Shown here: positions 33,367 to 45,283 of the stretch, in pieces
How positions within the stretch are numbered: the stretch's first letter is position 1
How the letters are laid out: each line of letters opens with the position of its first letter
DNA from: Branchinecta lynchi
Taxonomy: Eukaryota > Arthropoda > Branchiopoda > Anostraca > Branchinectidae
Direction: 5' to 3'
NCBI GenBank assembly: GCA_023053575.1
Contig: JAKZAP010000013.1
Coordinates: 23,243,070-23,307,069, forward strand
DNA length: 64,000 nucleotides
Translations under genes and position numbers: made by a program
The notes under the pieces: generated by a model
What the model saw: the letters and a program-made list of their open reading frames with translations, nothing else
Databases searched by the model: none
Told to the model about the DNA's origin: nothing

Positions 33367-35839
33367 CCGCCCTGGCTTCTACGGCTTCCCCCGATTTTGC
33401 AAATTTCAGAAACAACGCGGATTTCTGGATTGAAAATTAGTCAATTTTTCTGTGCAGTTTTACGAAATGGGTACGCCCCGTGAGAACTGAAAATCCATTG
33501 GAAACCTGACCTTTTATCACCTTGGGGACAGTAGGAAGATCGAAAGTAGAGGATTTAAATCGTCACTTTACCATTTTTCCAGCAATTTAGCCCTTAGTTG
33601 TCAAAGCAACCATCAGGCATCAGCAGAGGCGTCGAAAAAATTTAACTCAATCTCTCAAAATTTTACCGAATCCCTCTTTAAATTATGGAACAGAAAGGAT
33701 TACGTAGGAAGAGTAACATTAATGGGCAGCATGAAAAGACGATAAGCCAACTATTAGGCGGCATTTTGACGAAGCCCACTGGAAGAATATATTGCAGAGC
33801 ATGATTCCAGCAACAACTCTATCTATTATAGAAAATAGAAAATTAAATCGAGCGCCGCAGGCTAAATTTTTTCGGAATCCAGTTTTCTTTAGGCTAATAG
33901 TGAACTGCTTCTCTTACACATTCTATCATTGTTTCGTGGATTAAATGCCGAGACTCTAAGAAGTTCCAAGAACAGGATGGAGCGACTTTCCGGCAGCAGC
34001 AGCAACGGTAGTCTAGTCAATACTACCCATAATCAGATAAAGTGAGCAGCGCAGGCGAGATTTTATTTTGCCGGATTCTACCTTTTAATGTTTCGATATC
34101 TCAATCCTAAAACCAGCTTAAAACCCCAGTCAAATGATGCGCCCTTCCAGAAAATAGAGAACATTACGAAAAGCGATGCAGGCGGAATTCTCGAAATATT
34201 TATGATTAGACTTTATTTTGAGGATCCAAATAAAAGTAAGGACTATCAATGAAATCATAGATCATCCCTTTTGTCCGCGACCAGTGCTTCACTAGACCTC
34301 TTCCAAGTTTCGAGGTACGGGAGAACTCCCGAATCCTGGCAACTATAACGAACAAATTACCGAATCCCAGTTGTTATTCCGAATAGTTCTGAACGCATAG
34401 CTTATTCGGGATTCCATGTAACGATAAAATCTCCATAAGTATACCGAATAGTTCTGGCATCGAAAAATTACCAGATCGTTTCAGTAAATTCTCTCACCAA
34501 ATTTGTAATAACTACAGAATACTGGCAACTATACCGAATCCCGATAACGAAAGTTATTCTTACCGATAGCCTATTTAGTATTCTGTACAACTACAGAATC
34601 CCCGTAAATATATTGAATAGTTGTGCTATCGAAAAAATACAGAACCATTTTAGTAAAACTTTGGGCCTCTGGACCGAAACTTTTGGCATCTCTAAGAGGT
34701 AGGGGTGCTGCACCGCCCCCTTGCGACACCCTGAGCGTCAGTGTCATCGGGGGCATCCAAAGTTCATTTTCTTTGAGAGGGCGGGGGGGAGAGCCAAAAA
34801 AGTTCACCAATCTACTAGAAATTCTACCGAATCCTCAAAATTTATAATTCAAGCTTTTTGTTTATTTCAAATATTTAAATGCAAAATTGAAACATATTAA
34901 GTACAATCAGCAATACTGAAGGGCAGAAAGAAAAGTGATTAGACAGCTACTAGGCATCGAGTCTGCGAAGGCTACATGAACAAGTGTATTATTGGAAACC
35001 ATTGCAGCAGCAGTTTATAACTTCTGTACCCAAGACGAGATTAAACTGTGAGAGCCCCATGCAAACATTTTTAAGTTCGCATTCCGTACAAATGTTTCCC
35101 ATGCAAATTCTGGCTTTTAAACTTAGTCAAACCCTGAGATTCCAAGGATTTCCAGAAATATTCCAAACCAGAGAGAGCGAGCATTTGACAGCAGCTTCCA
35201 AGACTATATTAAAGCGAGCGTCTTCGGCGAAATTCTTGAATCCAGCTTTTTTCTGCCAAAATTCAAGTATTTCCCACACAGACCCAGTTTATAATTTTTC
35301 TAAAATCCTAATTCTAAAACTCTCGAAAATCTCGATCGAAGGCGCAGCGGGTGAAGTTTTCGGAAATATTCATGATCACATCTTTTTGGGATCCCAAATA
35401 AAATGGCAGTGATCAGAGTTTTAATCGACCATCTTCTCTCAATGCTTACAAAGAAGATGTATGTTGTACCTTGCCATGCAGGAATTAAAAAAATATCAAT
35501 TTACTTATCTAAATAGAGATGTATTTGTACAAAACCAAATAATGTATAATGTTGATACCATGCACCGCAGGCTAGAATTTTGCAACTCGGGCATACCTCT
35601 GCTTTTGAATAGACTTTGTATAAACCTCAGTTGTGAAATTCAAGAATTATAACCTGATTATAATTTTGGCAAAATGACAAACATGGGGAGATTATCGGAA
35701 GAAAATTTTGGTCGTGAGATTTCCAAAAAAGCCGGGAGATCTCCCGAGAAATCGGGAGAAGTGGAAGCACTGCAATCGTGTTCCAACCTCAAATCGAATT
35801 CGCAAGAATACATATTCACCTGCCACAATGTTGGCTTCT

Positions 35840-36110
35840 TGCGTCAAGGCTGGAATGATTGTTCTATTTTGCAGCAAAATCTAATTCCCCAGGCGAATCC
35901 AACCAATTAAGTTACAGAGATGTGCAGAAATGCATGGTAGACTCGTAGTTACCATGCTCACTATGCTCCCGAGCATGGTAAGCAAGTAGTTATTATTAGT
36001 TACTATTTCAAGAAGGTTGGCACGGCCAGTGTAGCCTAGTAAATTTTTGTGATGTAGCCGTAGGAACAGCGTAGGAACAAAAATGGTAACTAATAGTTAC
36101 TATTGTTTAA
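35840..36110 (-). repeat. Interspersed repeat copy (GTAACTATTAGTTAC family), mirror copy
   Basis: Mirror of 9935-10215. There is a small extra duplication, GTAGGAACAGCGTAGGAAC, at about 36058-36077 that the left arm lacks. Confidence 0.6.
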
Positions 36111-36478
36111 AGGTTTGAACACTCTCATAGTTAGGCACAATCTGAAGACTAGACTAGGATAGTCCGGGGTGATCTCTTCGGGTTGCACTACAACTCCTGT
36201 GAAGCTGCTCGAAGACTCACCATCTTTTGAATACCCAATAGTAGAAGCAACCCTCTATAATCAAGGCTATTCTAGAAGTCTGGCAGCAACCAAATCAAGA
36301 ATTCATCATCAGGAATCCTGATCATCCAGAATCAGGAATCCTTAGCATGAGTTCAGCTTTTTCTTCTTTGGGTTCTCTCCCGCTGATTTCCTGATTGATT
36401 TGCCGATCGTCACCGGGGTGACGTTCTTCAAATAGTCAAGGGGGTGACTCTCTTTTTTCGATAACATGTTGGAAGATA

Positions 36479-36756
36479 AGGCGTATTCTCGAGCTTTCCC
36501 CGAGGACTACACTTGAGGAGTCCCCGCGTTTTTTTTTGAACCGGGGACTCACTCCCCTTATTCTCGCGAGTCCCCACGAAACGGGAATGCTCCGATTATC
36601 ATCACCATCATTAAATAGGACTCCCTTTCAGATTCGGAGGGGAATCAATTTTTGGAGGTGTTGGTGCAATATAAAATTAATTGGAGCGACTCCCTCTATT
36701 CTCGCCGTTTCCTTCGATTCCCCGGGGAGTCCTCTGGGAACGGCGACAATACGCCT
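36479..36756. mobile_element. Small DNA transposon (278 bp) with 3-bp target-site duplication
   Basis: The inverted ends are AGGCGTATTCTCGAGC at the left and, inverted, AGGCGTATTGTCGCCG at the right. ATA flanks both ends (36476-36478 and 36757-36759). The interior contains repeated GGGGACTC/GAGTCCCC palindromic blocks on both sides (GAGGAGTCCCC, CGGGGACTCACTCCCC, CGAGTCCCC; then GACTCCC, CCGGGGAGTCC), so the whole can fold. It is non-autonomous. A larger relative sits at 47062-48481. It lies 8 bp outside the end of the inverted duplication. Confidence 0.75.
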
Positions 36757-36997
36757 ATAATATCAATGCTTTTTTTTTAGCTTCACCTCATCTATATAGC
36801 ATCTAAAATATCCAAAACAAGTCTGCATACAATTTCTATTCCTTCTTCTAACAATTCTGTGTCTTCCTGTTTCCTTTTGTTCGGGGATGGTTGCAAATAC
36901 TTGATGATTGGTGCCTGATGTCATAACGAGGCCGTTACTATTGTTGTTTTGTGCCAGTATTCTTCTTTGTCCTTAGCCAAAGACGGTTTGAATGAGG

Positions 36998-38752
36998 GGG
37001 TGCGTAACTAGCCTTTCACCTTTGGGGCGGGGGGAAGGCCATAGTTCGGGCCGACGGACAAAAAAATGTGCCGACAAAACGCGCCGTTGCGGCGTACATT
37101 CCCTGCCAGCATAAAACAGAACCGGTGTAAAACAAATTGTAATGCAACTGCGATTTTTTTGTTTTTTAATTTAAATTCGTATTCAAATTCACATTTTCGG
37201 CTTTTCTGTTCAACTTTCGCCTAACTAAATGAAACACCGTTCTTCCAAATACACAATAGGCCTACTACGAAATGCGCCGCAGGCGAAACTTTGTGTAAAA
37301 CTAACTGTGATGCATCAATTATTATTATTCTTTTAATACAAGTTCGTAAATTTAAATTCACATATTTGGCTTTTCGTTTGATCTTCCGCTAAAAAGTGAC
37401 GCTTCCAACGACTGTAGTCTATCCAGGTTGAGTTAAACTAAGCGCCGCAGGCGAAATTTTTAAAATCTGCCCATCTCCGCCCTCCGGTATAAAAAATGAT
37501 CTCTACCTACCATACAGATTCTAGCTTTTTATTTGCTTCAAACCCCCAGAATTTCGCGCTTAAAGCGCCAACTAATTGAATTACCGTTCTTCCAAACAGA
37601 GAATACTAGGAAATACACCGCAGACGTAGTTTTGTATAAACGCTGGTGAGCAGAGCGCCTCTTTGCGATACGAAATAAAACGAAGGCCAGCTGTGAAATC
37701 ACAGATCCGTCCGTCAAAAAAAGTAGTGGCTATGCACAATAAAGTAGGTACAAAGTAGAATTGTTCTGAATTTACGGCAAAAGAAGTAGTTTTCACGTTA
37801 AAAAGAGAATCTGTATACGTGCATCGCCATTGCACTAGGTCCCCTCATTTACTCTTCCTGATTATGACCACACCAAGACTCGACCAAGAAAAGAAAGAAG
37901 GATGTGCAGCCAGATCAGCGAAAAAGGGCAGTTTATGTGTACGAACCGATAAACGACCTACAAACAAAATAAGAACAGGTTTGCCGAATCTTGACGACAT
38001 GGAACGGAATGGAGCAAAAATGTGTTTGACGTTGCATTTAAAAAAAAAAAAAGGTTTAAGGACGAGACTTAAACTTCCGGGACGGCCCGAAAAAATCGCA
38101 GAATTTGATTTATTATGTGTAAGATCCCGATCTGCCGACGAGACTTAACTTTCCAGTTGCACCCGAGTAATGTTTGCAGAATATGATTTCTTCCGCATAC
38201 AAAGAACCTGATATGCCGACAAGAATACATACGCCCAACAAAATCATTCAGAATTCGATTTATTCTGTGTAAACAGAAGCAGATGTACCGACGAAACTTA
38301 AACTTTCAGGATGCGCCCGATAAGCATTTACGGAATTAGATTTCTTACATGAAAAAGAACCTGATGTGCCGACGAGAAGACCGGCAAAACCATACAGCAT
38401 TTGATTTCTTCTGTCTTGTGCCCAACAAGACTGTGCAGAATTTGTTACTTGATTACTTACTTATAAAAGGAACTGGATCTGCCGACGAGTCAACCGACAC
38501 CCGACAAATACATACAAAATTGTGTATCCTTTGTATTTCTTTTTTGATTTCTTTGTGTTTTGATTTCTTTAGAAATATGTGCAGACAATAGCTAATTAGG
38601 TACAGAAACGTGCCGACAAAACCTGCCCCTTTTACAAAATGTGCCGACAAAAGCTTATTTTTGGCAAAATTCTGCCGACGAATTTCCTTTCCAGGCCATG
38701 TTGGGGCGGGGGAGTCCCCCCCCCCCCTACCCCCCCCCCCTAGTTACGGATG
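36998..38752. mobile_element. Element built of two kinds of degenerate tandem repeat
   Basis: Possible ends are GAGGGGGTGCGTAACTAGCC at the left and, inverted, CATCCGTAACTAGGGGGGG at the right. The left half (about 37095-37640) holds units of about 173 bp marked by GCGCCGCAGGCGAAA (37268, 37441, 37614). The right half (about 38060-38690) holds units of about 75-105 bp marked by TGCCGACGA or TGCCGACAA (about 38138, 38214, 38295, 38371, 38478 and onward) and by CAGAATTTGATTTxTTxTGTGT. Plus- and minus-strand frames here are repeat artefacts. The superfamily is unknown. Confidence 0.45.
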
Positions 38753-38914
38753 ACGTACCTTCTTATGCCTCTGCCAGTACTATCAACCGTAGGCTTTGTC
38801 GTGATCCTCAGTGTCAAATCCTCAATTTTTCGGTATGATGCTCCAACGTCAGGGCATGCCCAGTAGCAAGTGCTTGGTACCCCCACAAAGATCTGTTTGA
38901 GAAAGTGTTCCATC

Positions 38915-39165
38915 CTACTTACCGTAGTTACTGCGCATGACGTCACGAGTTCTGGCTTTTTGCCGTCAAGGCTGGAACGACTTTTTTATTTTCCAGCAGA
39001 GTATCATGCCACGGGCAAATCCGACCAATCACGTTACAGAGATCCGTAGTTACTACGCTTGCTAGGCTCCCGAGCGTGTTAAGCAAATAGTTACTATTAG
39101 TAACTATTTTAAGAAGGTTGGAACGGTCAGCGTAGTAACTTTTGGGGAGGTAGGAGCACCGATGC
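38915..39165 (-). repeat. Interspersed repeat copy (GTAACTATTAGTTAC family)
   Basis: Reads CCGTAGTTACTGCGCATGAC and TGACGTCA at one side and TTAAGAAGGTTGGAACGGTC near the other, in reverse orientation to the copy at 25385. Confidence 0.6.
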
Positions 39166-39344
39166 TCATACTTTAGGGCATGCCCTAAGGCTGGCACACC
39201 ATATGCTCCAAATTTGATGAGTTTGTGCATGACTAGTTTGATAGGGGTGAGGGTTTTAGTCCCCGAAGCTGCCCTGGAAGTTGGTTGCTCGCAGCCGAAA
39301 AAAACTCAGCGGCCGCCGAGCACTCAATGACTCAGACGGCCATT

Positions 39345-39887
39345 AGATAATCGATTTTCCTGATTTCGGGGTAGGAAGACAAGATGAACCCGATGGTGAA
39401 AACGATTTTGTCGCCGGGCAAGTATAGTTCTACCAGTATTCGGCCTAAACCGGAAAGTTTGTTAAAAGTAAAAGTTTTATTTGAAGTTGATCAGATGTTC
39501 GATTTAGGGATAAGAAAACATGCTGATCACTTATCTGAACAGTATTTTTTACCCGGACATTTTGTTCACCCGGAATCAGGCCAAAACCGGAAAATTTGTT
39601 AAAAGCAAAAGTTTTATTTGAAGTTGGTTAGATGGCAGATTTAGGGGTAAGAAGGGGTAAGAACCTTTTCACAAGGACATATAGTTCGTTTGCAATCCTG
39701 TTGAAACCGGATTTTTTTTATAAGTTAAAGTTTTACTTGAAGTTAACTAGATGTTCTGTATACAGATAAGGAGATACGCTGAATTCGTTTCTGAACTTTT
39801 TTTTGCTGAACAAGCATGGTAGTTCGTTCGCAATTGTCTGGATCAAATATTAGATTTTGGGATCCCATCGAAACTTTTGGTCTAGTT
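39345..39887 (+). mobile_element. Dominant-family element, 5'-truncated copy
   Basis: Lacks the TTTTTGGGATCCC start and microsatellite. Begins inside a tandem unit (GGGGTAGGAAGACAAGATGA) and runs through about three units to GGGATCCCATCGAAACTTTT followed by GGTCTAGTT. Confidence 0.75.
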
Positions 39888-40055
39888 ACTTACAAGCCCC
39901 TCTCCTCGTGATAGAGATCAATTATACCAGAAAGAAATAACAGGTACACAAAAAAGAAGAAGTTGCAAACCCCTCATCGACGAAGATGATTATGGTCTAA
40001 CAGCCGATTGTTGCTTAGATATCCCTGACATGTCTCACAATTGCGATCCGCCGAC

Positions 40056-40995
40056 TTTTTGGGATCCCAAAACGTAAGTGGAGGGATACCTATGACATCG
40101 CAAAAGTTGTCCGTCCGTCCGTCTGTCCGTCTGTAAGCACGATAATTCTCGAAGGGAATGAGATATTTTGATGAAACTTGGTATGAGGATTGTTTGGGTC
40201 AAGGGTAAGGTCGAGTTTGTAGATGGGCCCTGTAGCCCTATATTTGGGGGTGGGGGTTCAATTTAAGGGACAAAAAAAAATATTTTTAAACAGCTAATGT
40301 GATAGTCGATTACGGGGTAAGAAGACATTCTGAGCACGATGGTGACAATCATATTCTCGCCGGACAAGTAGTTCGTCCGGAATCCGGCAAAAACCGGAAA
40401 GTTTGTTAAAAGTAAAAGTTTCATTTGAAGTTGATTAAATGTTTGATTTATGGGTAAGAAGACATGCTGAACCCGATGGTGAAAACCATTTTCTCGTCGG
40501 ACAACTAGTTCGCCTGTAATCCGGCCAAAACCGGAAAATATGTTAAAAGTAAAAGCTTTATTTGAAGTTGATTAGATGATATATTTAGGGGTAAGAAGAG
40601 ACGCTGAGTCTGTATATAATGATCATTTTTTACCCGGACATATAATTAGTCCGGAATCCAGTTGTACCCGCATTTTTTTAAGTCAAAATTTTATTTAAAG
40701 CTGATTAGATTTCTTTATAGGGATAAGGAGATACGCCGGCTTCGTTTCTGGATTTTTCTTTTTTTGCTGGACTAGTAGTTCGCTCGGAATTCGGGCGAAA
40801 CCGCAAATTTGGCAGTAGTAAAGCAGGAAGTTTCGGTCAATATCGTCAAAATAGATATGGCTTATAGAGGTATAGATAGGTAGATAGAATATCTGAACTC
40901 GGTTTTCTCTGATGATTAGCCTGGCGAAGACAAGACCGAATTGTCTGGATCAAATCTTAGATTTTTGGGATCCCATCGACACCTTTGGTCTTATT
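40056..40995 (+). mobile_element. Dominant-family element, complete copy
   Basis: From TTTTTGGGATCCCAAAACG through a GTCC/GTCT block (40108-40134), the GATGAAACTTGG block and about four units, to GGGATCCCATCGACACC and GGTCTTATT. Next to the left end the flank is CCGAC and next to the right end GTTTAAG, so there is no visible target-site duplication. Confidence 0.85.
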
Positions 40996-41028
40996 GTTTA
41001 AGTGTGCACACTACCACTGAAGCGTTGA

Positions 41029-42665
41029 AAACAAGACGAAAGGTTTCGATGAGATTCCAAAAATCTAACATTTGATTGAAACAATTGGGTCATGTCTTCG
41101 GGGGCGTCCCGGGGGGGGGGGGGGAAGCGCCCACCCCTACGTTTTGGGCATTCGGTCAAATTTTCGCCGACTCGTGATGCCTGTTTTATAAAATCTTTTG
41201 TACCCACATTCCAAATTATGCAATTTAACGTGTTTATTGGTTCCCATTATTTATCGAATTTGGTAAGTAATCCAACTTTTGTTCAGTCCGAGTCGATTTC
41301 ACCGCATTTGGTAGGTCCCTACTTAAATTTGGTGATTAACGGATTTACTTGGTCACATTCGTTAGCGAATTCGGTTGTTCACCGGACTTTTCTCAGTCCG
41401 TATCTGTTCTATCGCATTCGGTCAATCCATTTCATAATTCGGTGATTGATCAGATTCGGTTCTAATTCGTTACGGAATTCGGCAATTCACCTGTCCGCAT
41501 CAGTTACCAGACTTACCACATTCGGTTGTTTCAGGTGGTTCTCTCAAGAGTTTTATTGCATTCCCAAATTCGGTCGTTATACCGCTCCCGATCTGCTCCT
41601 TATTTTTTTAGTTAATTTTCCGGTAGTACGTATTCATTATTTGGTTCACCCCAGTTACTGTGCTTCTTAATTTAAGTGGCATTTATTTAGCTCTTGTTCT
41701 TTACCTTTTAACGGTAGCTTGAACTTGTTTCCATCCATTACTTAACTTATACTTCTATTGATTACAGAACTTCAGAAGTAAGTTCCTGACGTGAAAACTA
41801 GCCTATTTTTGTTTGCTGTAAATTCAGAATAAATGTACTTTACATCTATTTAACCCTGGATCGACCCTTTTTTCGCCAGGCAGCTCTGTGGTTTAATAGG
41901 TAGCCTTGGGATTGCAGAAAGGCACTTTGATCATGAGTGTTTCCAAAAAGTTCGCTTGCGGCACATTTAGCAGTCTTCACTATTTAGAAAAAGGGTACGG
42001 CATTTACTTGTCGTTTGAGGCTTGGAATTTTGAGGTGCTTGAACCACGTTAAAGCTAGAATTTGCCAGAAAAAAGGCGGATTCAAAATTTTTTACAGTCG
42101 GATCTTTAATTTTTCTTTGGTACAGCCGTTCACGACGTTGCCGCTTGGCATCAACTGCGTTTTTTGTCGGCACATTTTCAAGTCCTGTTGGCACGTACTT
42201 CCATCAAAGGTCAAAGGCTAGGGAACGGCGTATACCTAACGACGTATTTTGTCTTTGGACTTGATTTTGTACATATTATGTAACTTTTTACTTTATAGCT
42301 TCTTGAAGGCTTTTTTTTTTATAAATTCGGTCAATATCATGTACCGATTCGGTCAATTTTTACCAGGTTCGCCCCCCCCCCCCCTAATGAAGAAAGGCTC
42401 TGGACGCCCCTGCATGTCTTCACGATTCAGTCTGCGCCAGATTCCTTGAATATTTTTATTGTTAAAATAAAGTACAAAGATGGACTCACCATGTCTCCTT
42501 GCCACGACACCGAATCTCTAATCGATTTCAGAAACAACTTTGAGCTTCAACCAAATTTCCAGTTTCAGCCGAATTTGTGATGAACCATTTGTCCAGCAAG
42601 AAAACTAAGTTCACATATGGATTCAGAGGGCCTCCTTAATCCCTATCAGAATCCGAATCATTTTT
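41029..42665 (-). mobile_element. Dominant-family element fragment split by a hAT-type insertion
   Basis: The right end (AACAAGACGAAAGGTTTCGA, GATTGAAACAATTGGGTCAT) occupies 41029-41098. The family sequence resumes at 42413 (CTTCACGATTCAGTCTGCGC, then two decayed units) and fades at about 42665. The insertion is listed separately. Confidence 0.7.
41099..42412. mobile_element. Non-autonomous hAT-type transposon with 8-bp target-site duplication
   Basis: The terminal inverted repeats are CGGGGGCGTCC (left) and, inverted, CAGGGGCGTCC (right). CATGTCTT is duplicated exactly at 41091-41098 and 42413-42420. An 8-bp duplication with CAGGG-type ends is diagnostic of the hAT superfamily. The 1314-bp interior has G and C runs just inside the ends (41108-41122 and 42372-42384) and many ATTCGGT words, with no transposase frame. 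It was mobilised in trans. It is younger than the dominant-family copy it interrupts. Confidence 0.85.
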
Positions 42666-42903
42666 ATTTGCCCAATATCTTTACACAAGGGAAGAAATAA
42701 CCTGGGACGTCAACAATTTATACGCGTCACGAAATACATAAAATAACACTTAATATATACAATTATTTGATATCGTGTCAAAATGCTTCCTTGTCTTCTC
42801 TTTTCAGGTTGTGATGACGGATGAAATATGACACGAACGACTTTGTGTAGCGTTAAATTGAGGTTGTTGGTGGTGGTTCAAGGAGTGGATGGAGTCTCTT
42901 AAG

Positions 42904-43988
42904 TTTTTGGGATCCCAAAACGTAAGTGGAGGTATACCTATGACATCGAAAAAGTTGTCCGTCTGTCCGTCCGTCCGTCCGCCCGCCCATCTGCCCGTCC
43001 GTCTGTCAGCACGATAACTCTCGAAGGGAATGAGGTATTTTGAAAAAACTTGGTGTGAGGACTCTTCGAGTCAAGGGAAAGGTCGAGTTCGTAGATGGGC
43101 GCGATAGCTGCATATTTAGGGGACGGGTTTCAAATTAAGGGGCGAACAAAATATTTTTTAAAATGAGATAGTTGATTCAAGGGTAAGACGACATGCTGAA
43201 CATGAATATGAAAACCATTTTCTTGCCGGACAAGTAGTTCACCCGGAATCCGGCTAAAACCGAAAAGTTTGTTAAAAGTAAAAGTTACATTTGACGTTGA
43301 TTAGATATCCGATTTAGGGGTAAGGTGACATGCTGAATCAGGAAATGAAAATGATTTTCTCGTCGGATAAGTAGATCGGCCGGAATCCGGTGAAAACCGG
43401 AAAGTTTGTCGAAAATAAAAGATTAATCTGAAGTTGATTAGAGGTTCGATTTGAGGATAGTCAAACATGCTGACTCCGAATATGAAAATTATTTTGTCGC
43501 CGGACAAGTAGATCGCCTGGAATCCGGCCATAACCGGAAAATCTGTTAAAAGTAAAAGTTTTATATGAATTTCATTAGTGTTCGATTTACGAGTAAGAAG
43601 GCCTGCTGAGTTCGTGTATGACCATCATTTCATACCTGGACACATTTCTCCACAAATCCTGCTGAAATCGGAAAAATTTGTTAAAAGTTGAAGTTTTATG
43701 TGAAGTTGATTAATGAGATATGGATGGCATGGAGATACGCTGAAACTGTTTTTGAACTTCATTTTTTTTTAAGGACAAGTAGTTCGCCCGGAATCAGGCT
43801 GAAACCGGATATTTGGCTTAAGTAATGCAGGAACTTTCGTCAAAGTAGACATGACGCAGTCTACATGGGTAAACTCACACGCGGAATCCAAGTTCGTCTT
43901 CTCCGATGATTACCACTGGACAGCTACAAGACCCGATTGTCTGTAAATATTAAAATTTTGGGATCCCATCGGACCCTTTGGTCTTGTT
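42904..43988 (+). mobile_element. Dominant-family element, complete copy inserted in a LINE
   Basis: From TTTTTGGGATCCCAAAACG through a GTCC/GTCT block (42958-43009) and about five units to GGGATCCCATCGGACCC and GGTCTTGTT. It abuts the 3' part of the minus-strand LINE ORF that starts at 43990, so it may have inserted into that LINE. Confidence 0.85.
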
Positions 43989-44007
43989 CCGCACGACATG
44001 TTCAATT

Positions 44008-45080
44008 GTTAGGAAGGGGGGTGAATTCCGGTAGGAGATCTAGATGGTATCCAGATTTAAGACATTTGGTGCCAAATCTCACGGTAAGATCGTAGCGTCT
44101 CTTTCAAAGTGTTGAGTTTTGAGTTTTCTGACGCTATTCTCGTCTGACACACACGACAGTCCGAGGATTATCTTGCAGGCTCGTTTTTGCAGAGACCCTA
44201 GTCTCAAACTCTGGTTCTGTGATAGCATAGGATGCCAAACTGCGCAGACGTACTCGGTGGCAGGTCTAATGTTACCATTATGTTCTTGGGGGTGGCGAAC
44301 CTAGGTACGATGCTTTCGAGACTATTTTTGACGCTTGCGTCTTCATGCTTAGATTTTCATCCTGATGTAGTTAATTCAGTTCAGTTTCAATTCAGTTCGA
44401 TCACGGTCGAAGCCGAACATTGAATTTCTCTCGTCACGTAGGTAATTCGCGAACGTCATGTAGGTAATTCGCTTCGCGAACGCAGATGTCTGTGAGATTG
44501 GGCGAAGATCGTTAAGGCCGTTTGGTTTAGATTTCTTCGGTATAGGTGTCACTACTGCTTTTTCGAAAACGTCGGGAAAGTTACCTTCACAAGCTGACTG
44601 GTGAGCACAGCAGTATGTGGGGTGCAGAATTCAAGCGCGCTTTCACGAATTATTCGAGGTGGTGGTTCGTTTGGGTACGAGGAGGGGGACAAGGACGAGA
44701 AGGGGGGGGGAGGAGGTAGTGAAGCTAGGGGCGGATACTTTCTGCAGATAGAGGCAAAGTGCTCATTGATTCTTTCAGCTGAGAGCTTGCGCCCTTTTCT
44801 TCACAGATTTCCACTTTCTTTTTCTCTTTTCCGAGCAGGTTTTCCACAACTTTGTGGATTTTTTTGGTTCAGTGCTAAAGAGTTTCGTTGTCACTTTTAA
44901 ACGAAATTTCTTTCTTGCTTTCTTTACCTCGTTAGTTACACGAGTATGGAACGCTATGCAATCAGTATGCTACCCGCATTCTGCAAATAGTCTGTCTCTT
45001 TCTACTATCATCTCTTTGATTCCATGTGTTACCCATGTGCTTTTCATACGCCCTTCTTTAAATTCCTCTCAGATTAGTTG
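44008..45080 (-). pseudogene. LINE ORF2 remnant: linker, reverse transcriptase start and C-terminal end
   Basis: Reading leftwards from about 45070: TWVTHGIKEMIVERDRLFAE and NEVKKARKKF, the linker upstream of RT; ERINEHFASICRKYPPL; PPRIIRESALEFCTPHTAVL with FPDVFEKAVVTPIPKKSK and LNDLRPIS, the RT N-terminal motifs 0-2. The palm with the catalytic residues is missing. The frame then resumes with ATEYVCAVWHPML, LQKRACKIILG and VRFGTKCLKSGYH, the C-terminal end. It has several stops and shifts, plus an internal deletion of the polymerase core near 44290-44450. It is CR1/Jockey-like and inactive. It meets a plus-strand LINE head to head near 45280. Confidence 0.7.
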
Positions 45081-45283
45081 TTCTTTGGCCGCTAGGTGCG
45101 CTATCGTAAAGAAAACAATGACGCGTTACTTCTTGGTGTACGTTTATCCAGGTTTGTTTCGCCACTTTCAATTCCTCTTAGGCCTAGCCATGTTTACAAC
45201 TGTTTACAATGCCTCTTCCCCTCTTTTTGTTTTTCCCAGCGTCAAGCGTCATCAAGCTCCCTTAAACTTTAGAAAAATAACTG

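Larger units (their letters stand above)
26094..36470 (-). repeat. Right arm of giant inverted duplication
   Basis: Reverse complement of 9567-17245, enlarged by a LINE (31422-33093) and a dominant-family element (28801-30247). It also retains about 260 bp (27884-28143) that the left arm lacks. That left-arm gap is flanked by the microhomology CTC. It lacks about 450 bp present in the left arm between two similar GACCAATCAGGAAGGA-type words, as expected for a deletion between tandem copies. It ends at AACATGTT (36470), a few bases before a small DNA transposon. Arm length minus private insertions agrees with the left arm. Confidence 0.9.

Noticed and set aside
37819..38148. 109-codon lysine-rich frame
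   Set aside because: It runs through the 80-bp degenerate tandem units and an A run; the composition follows the repeats.
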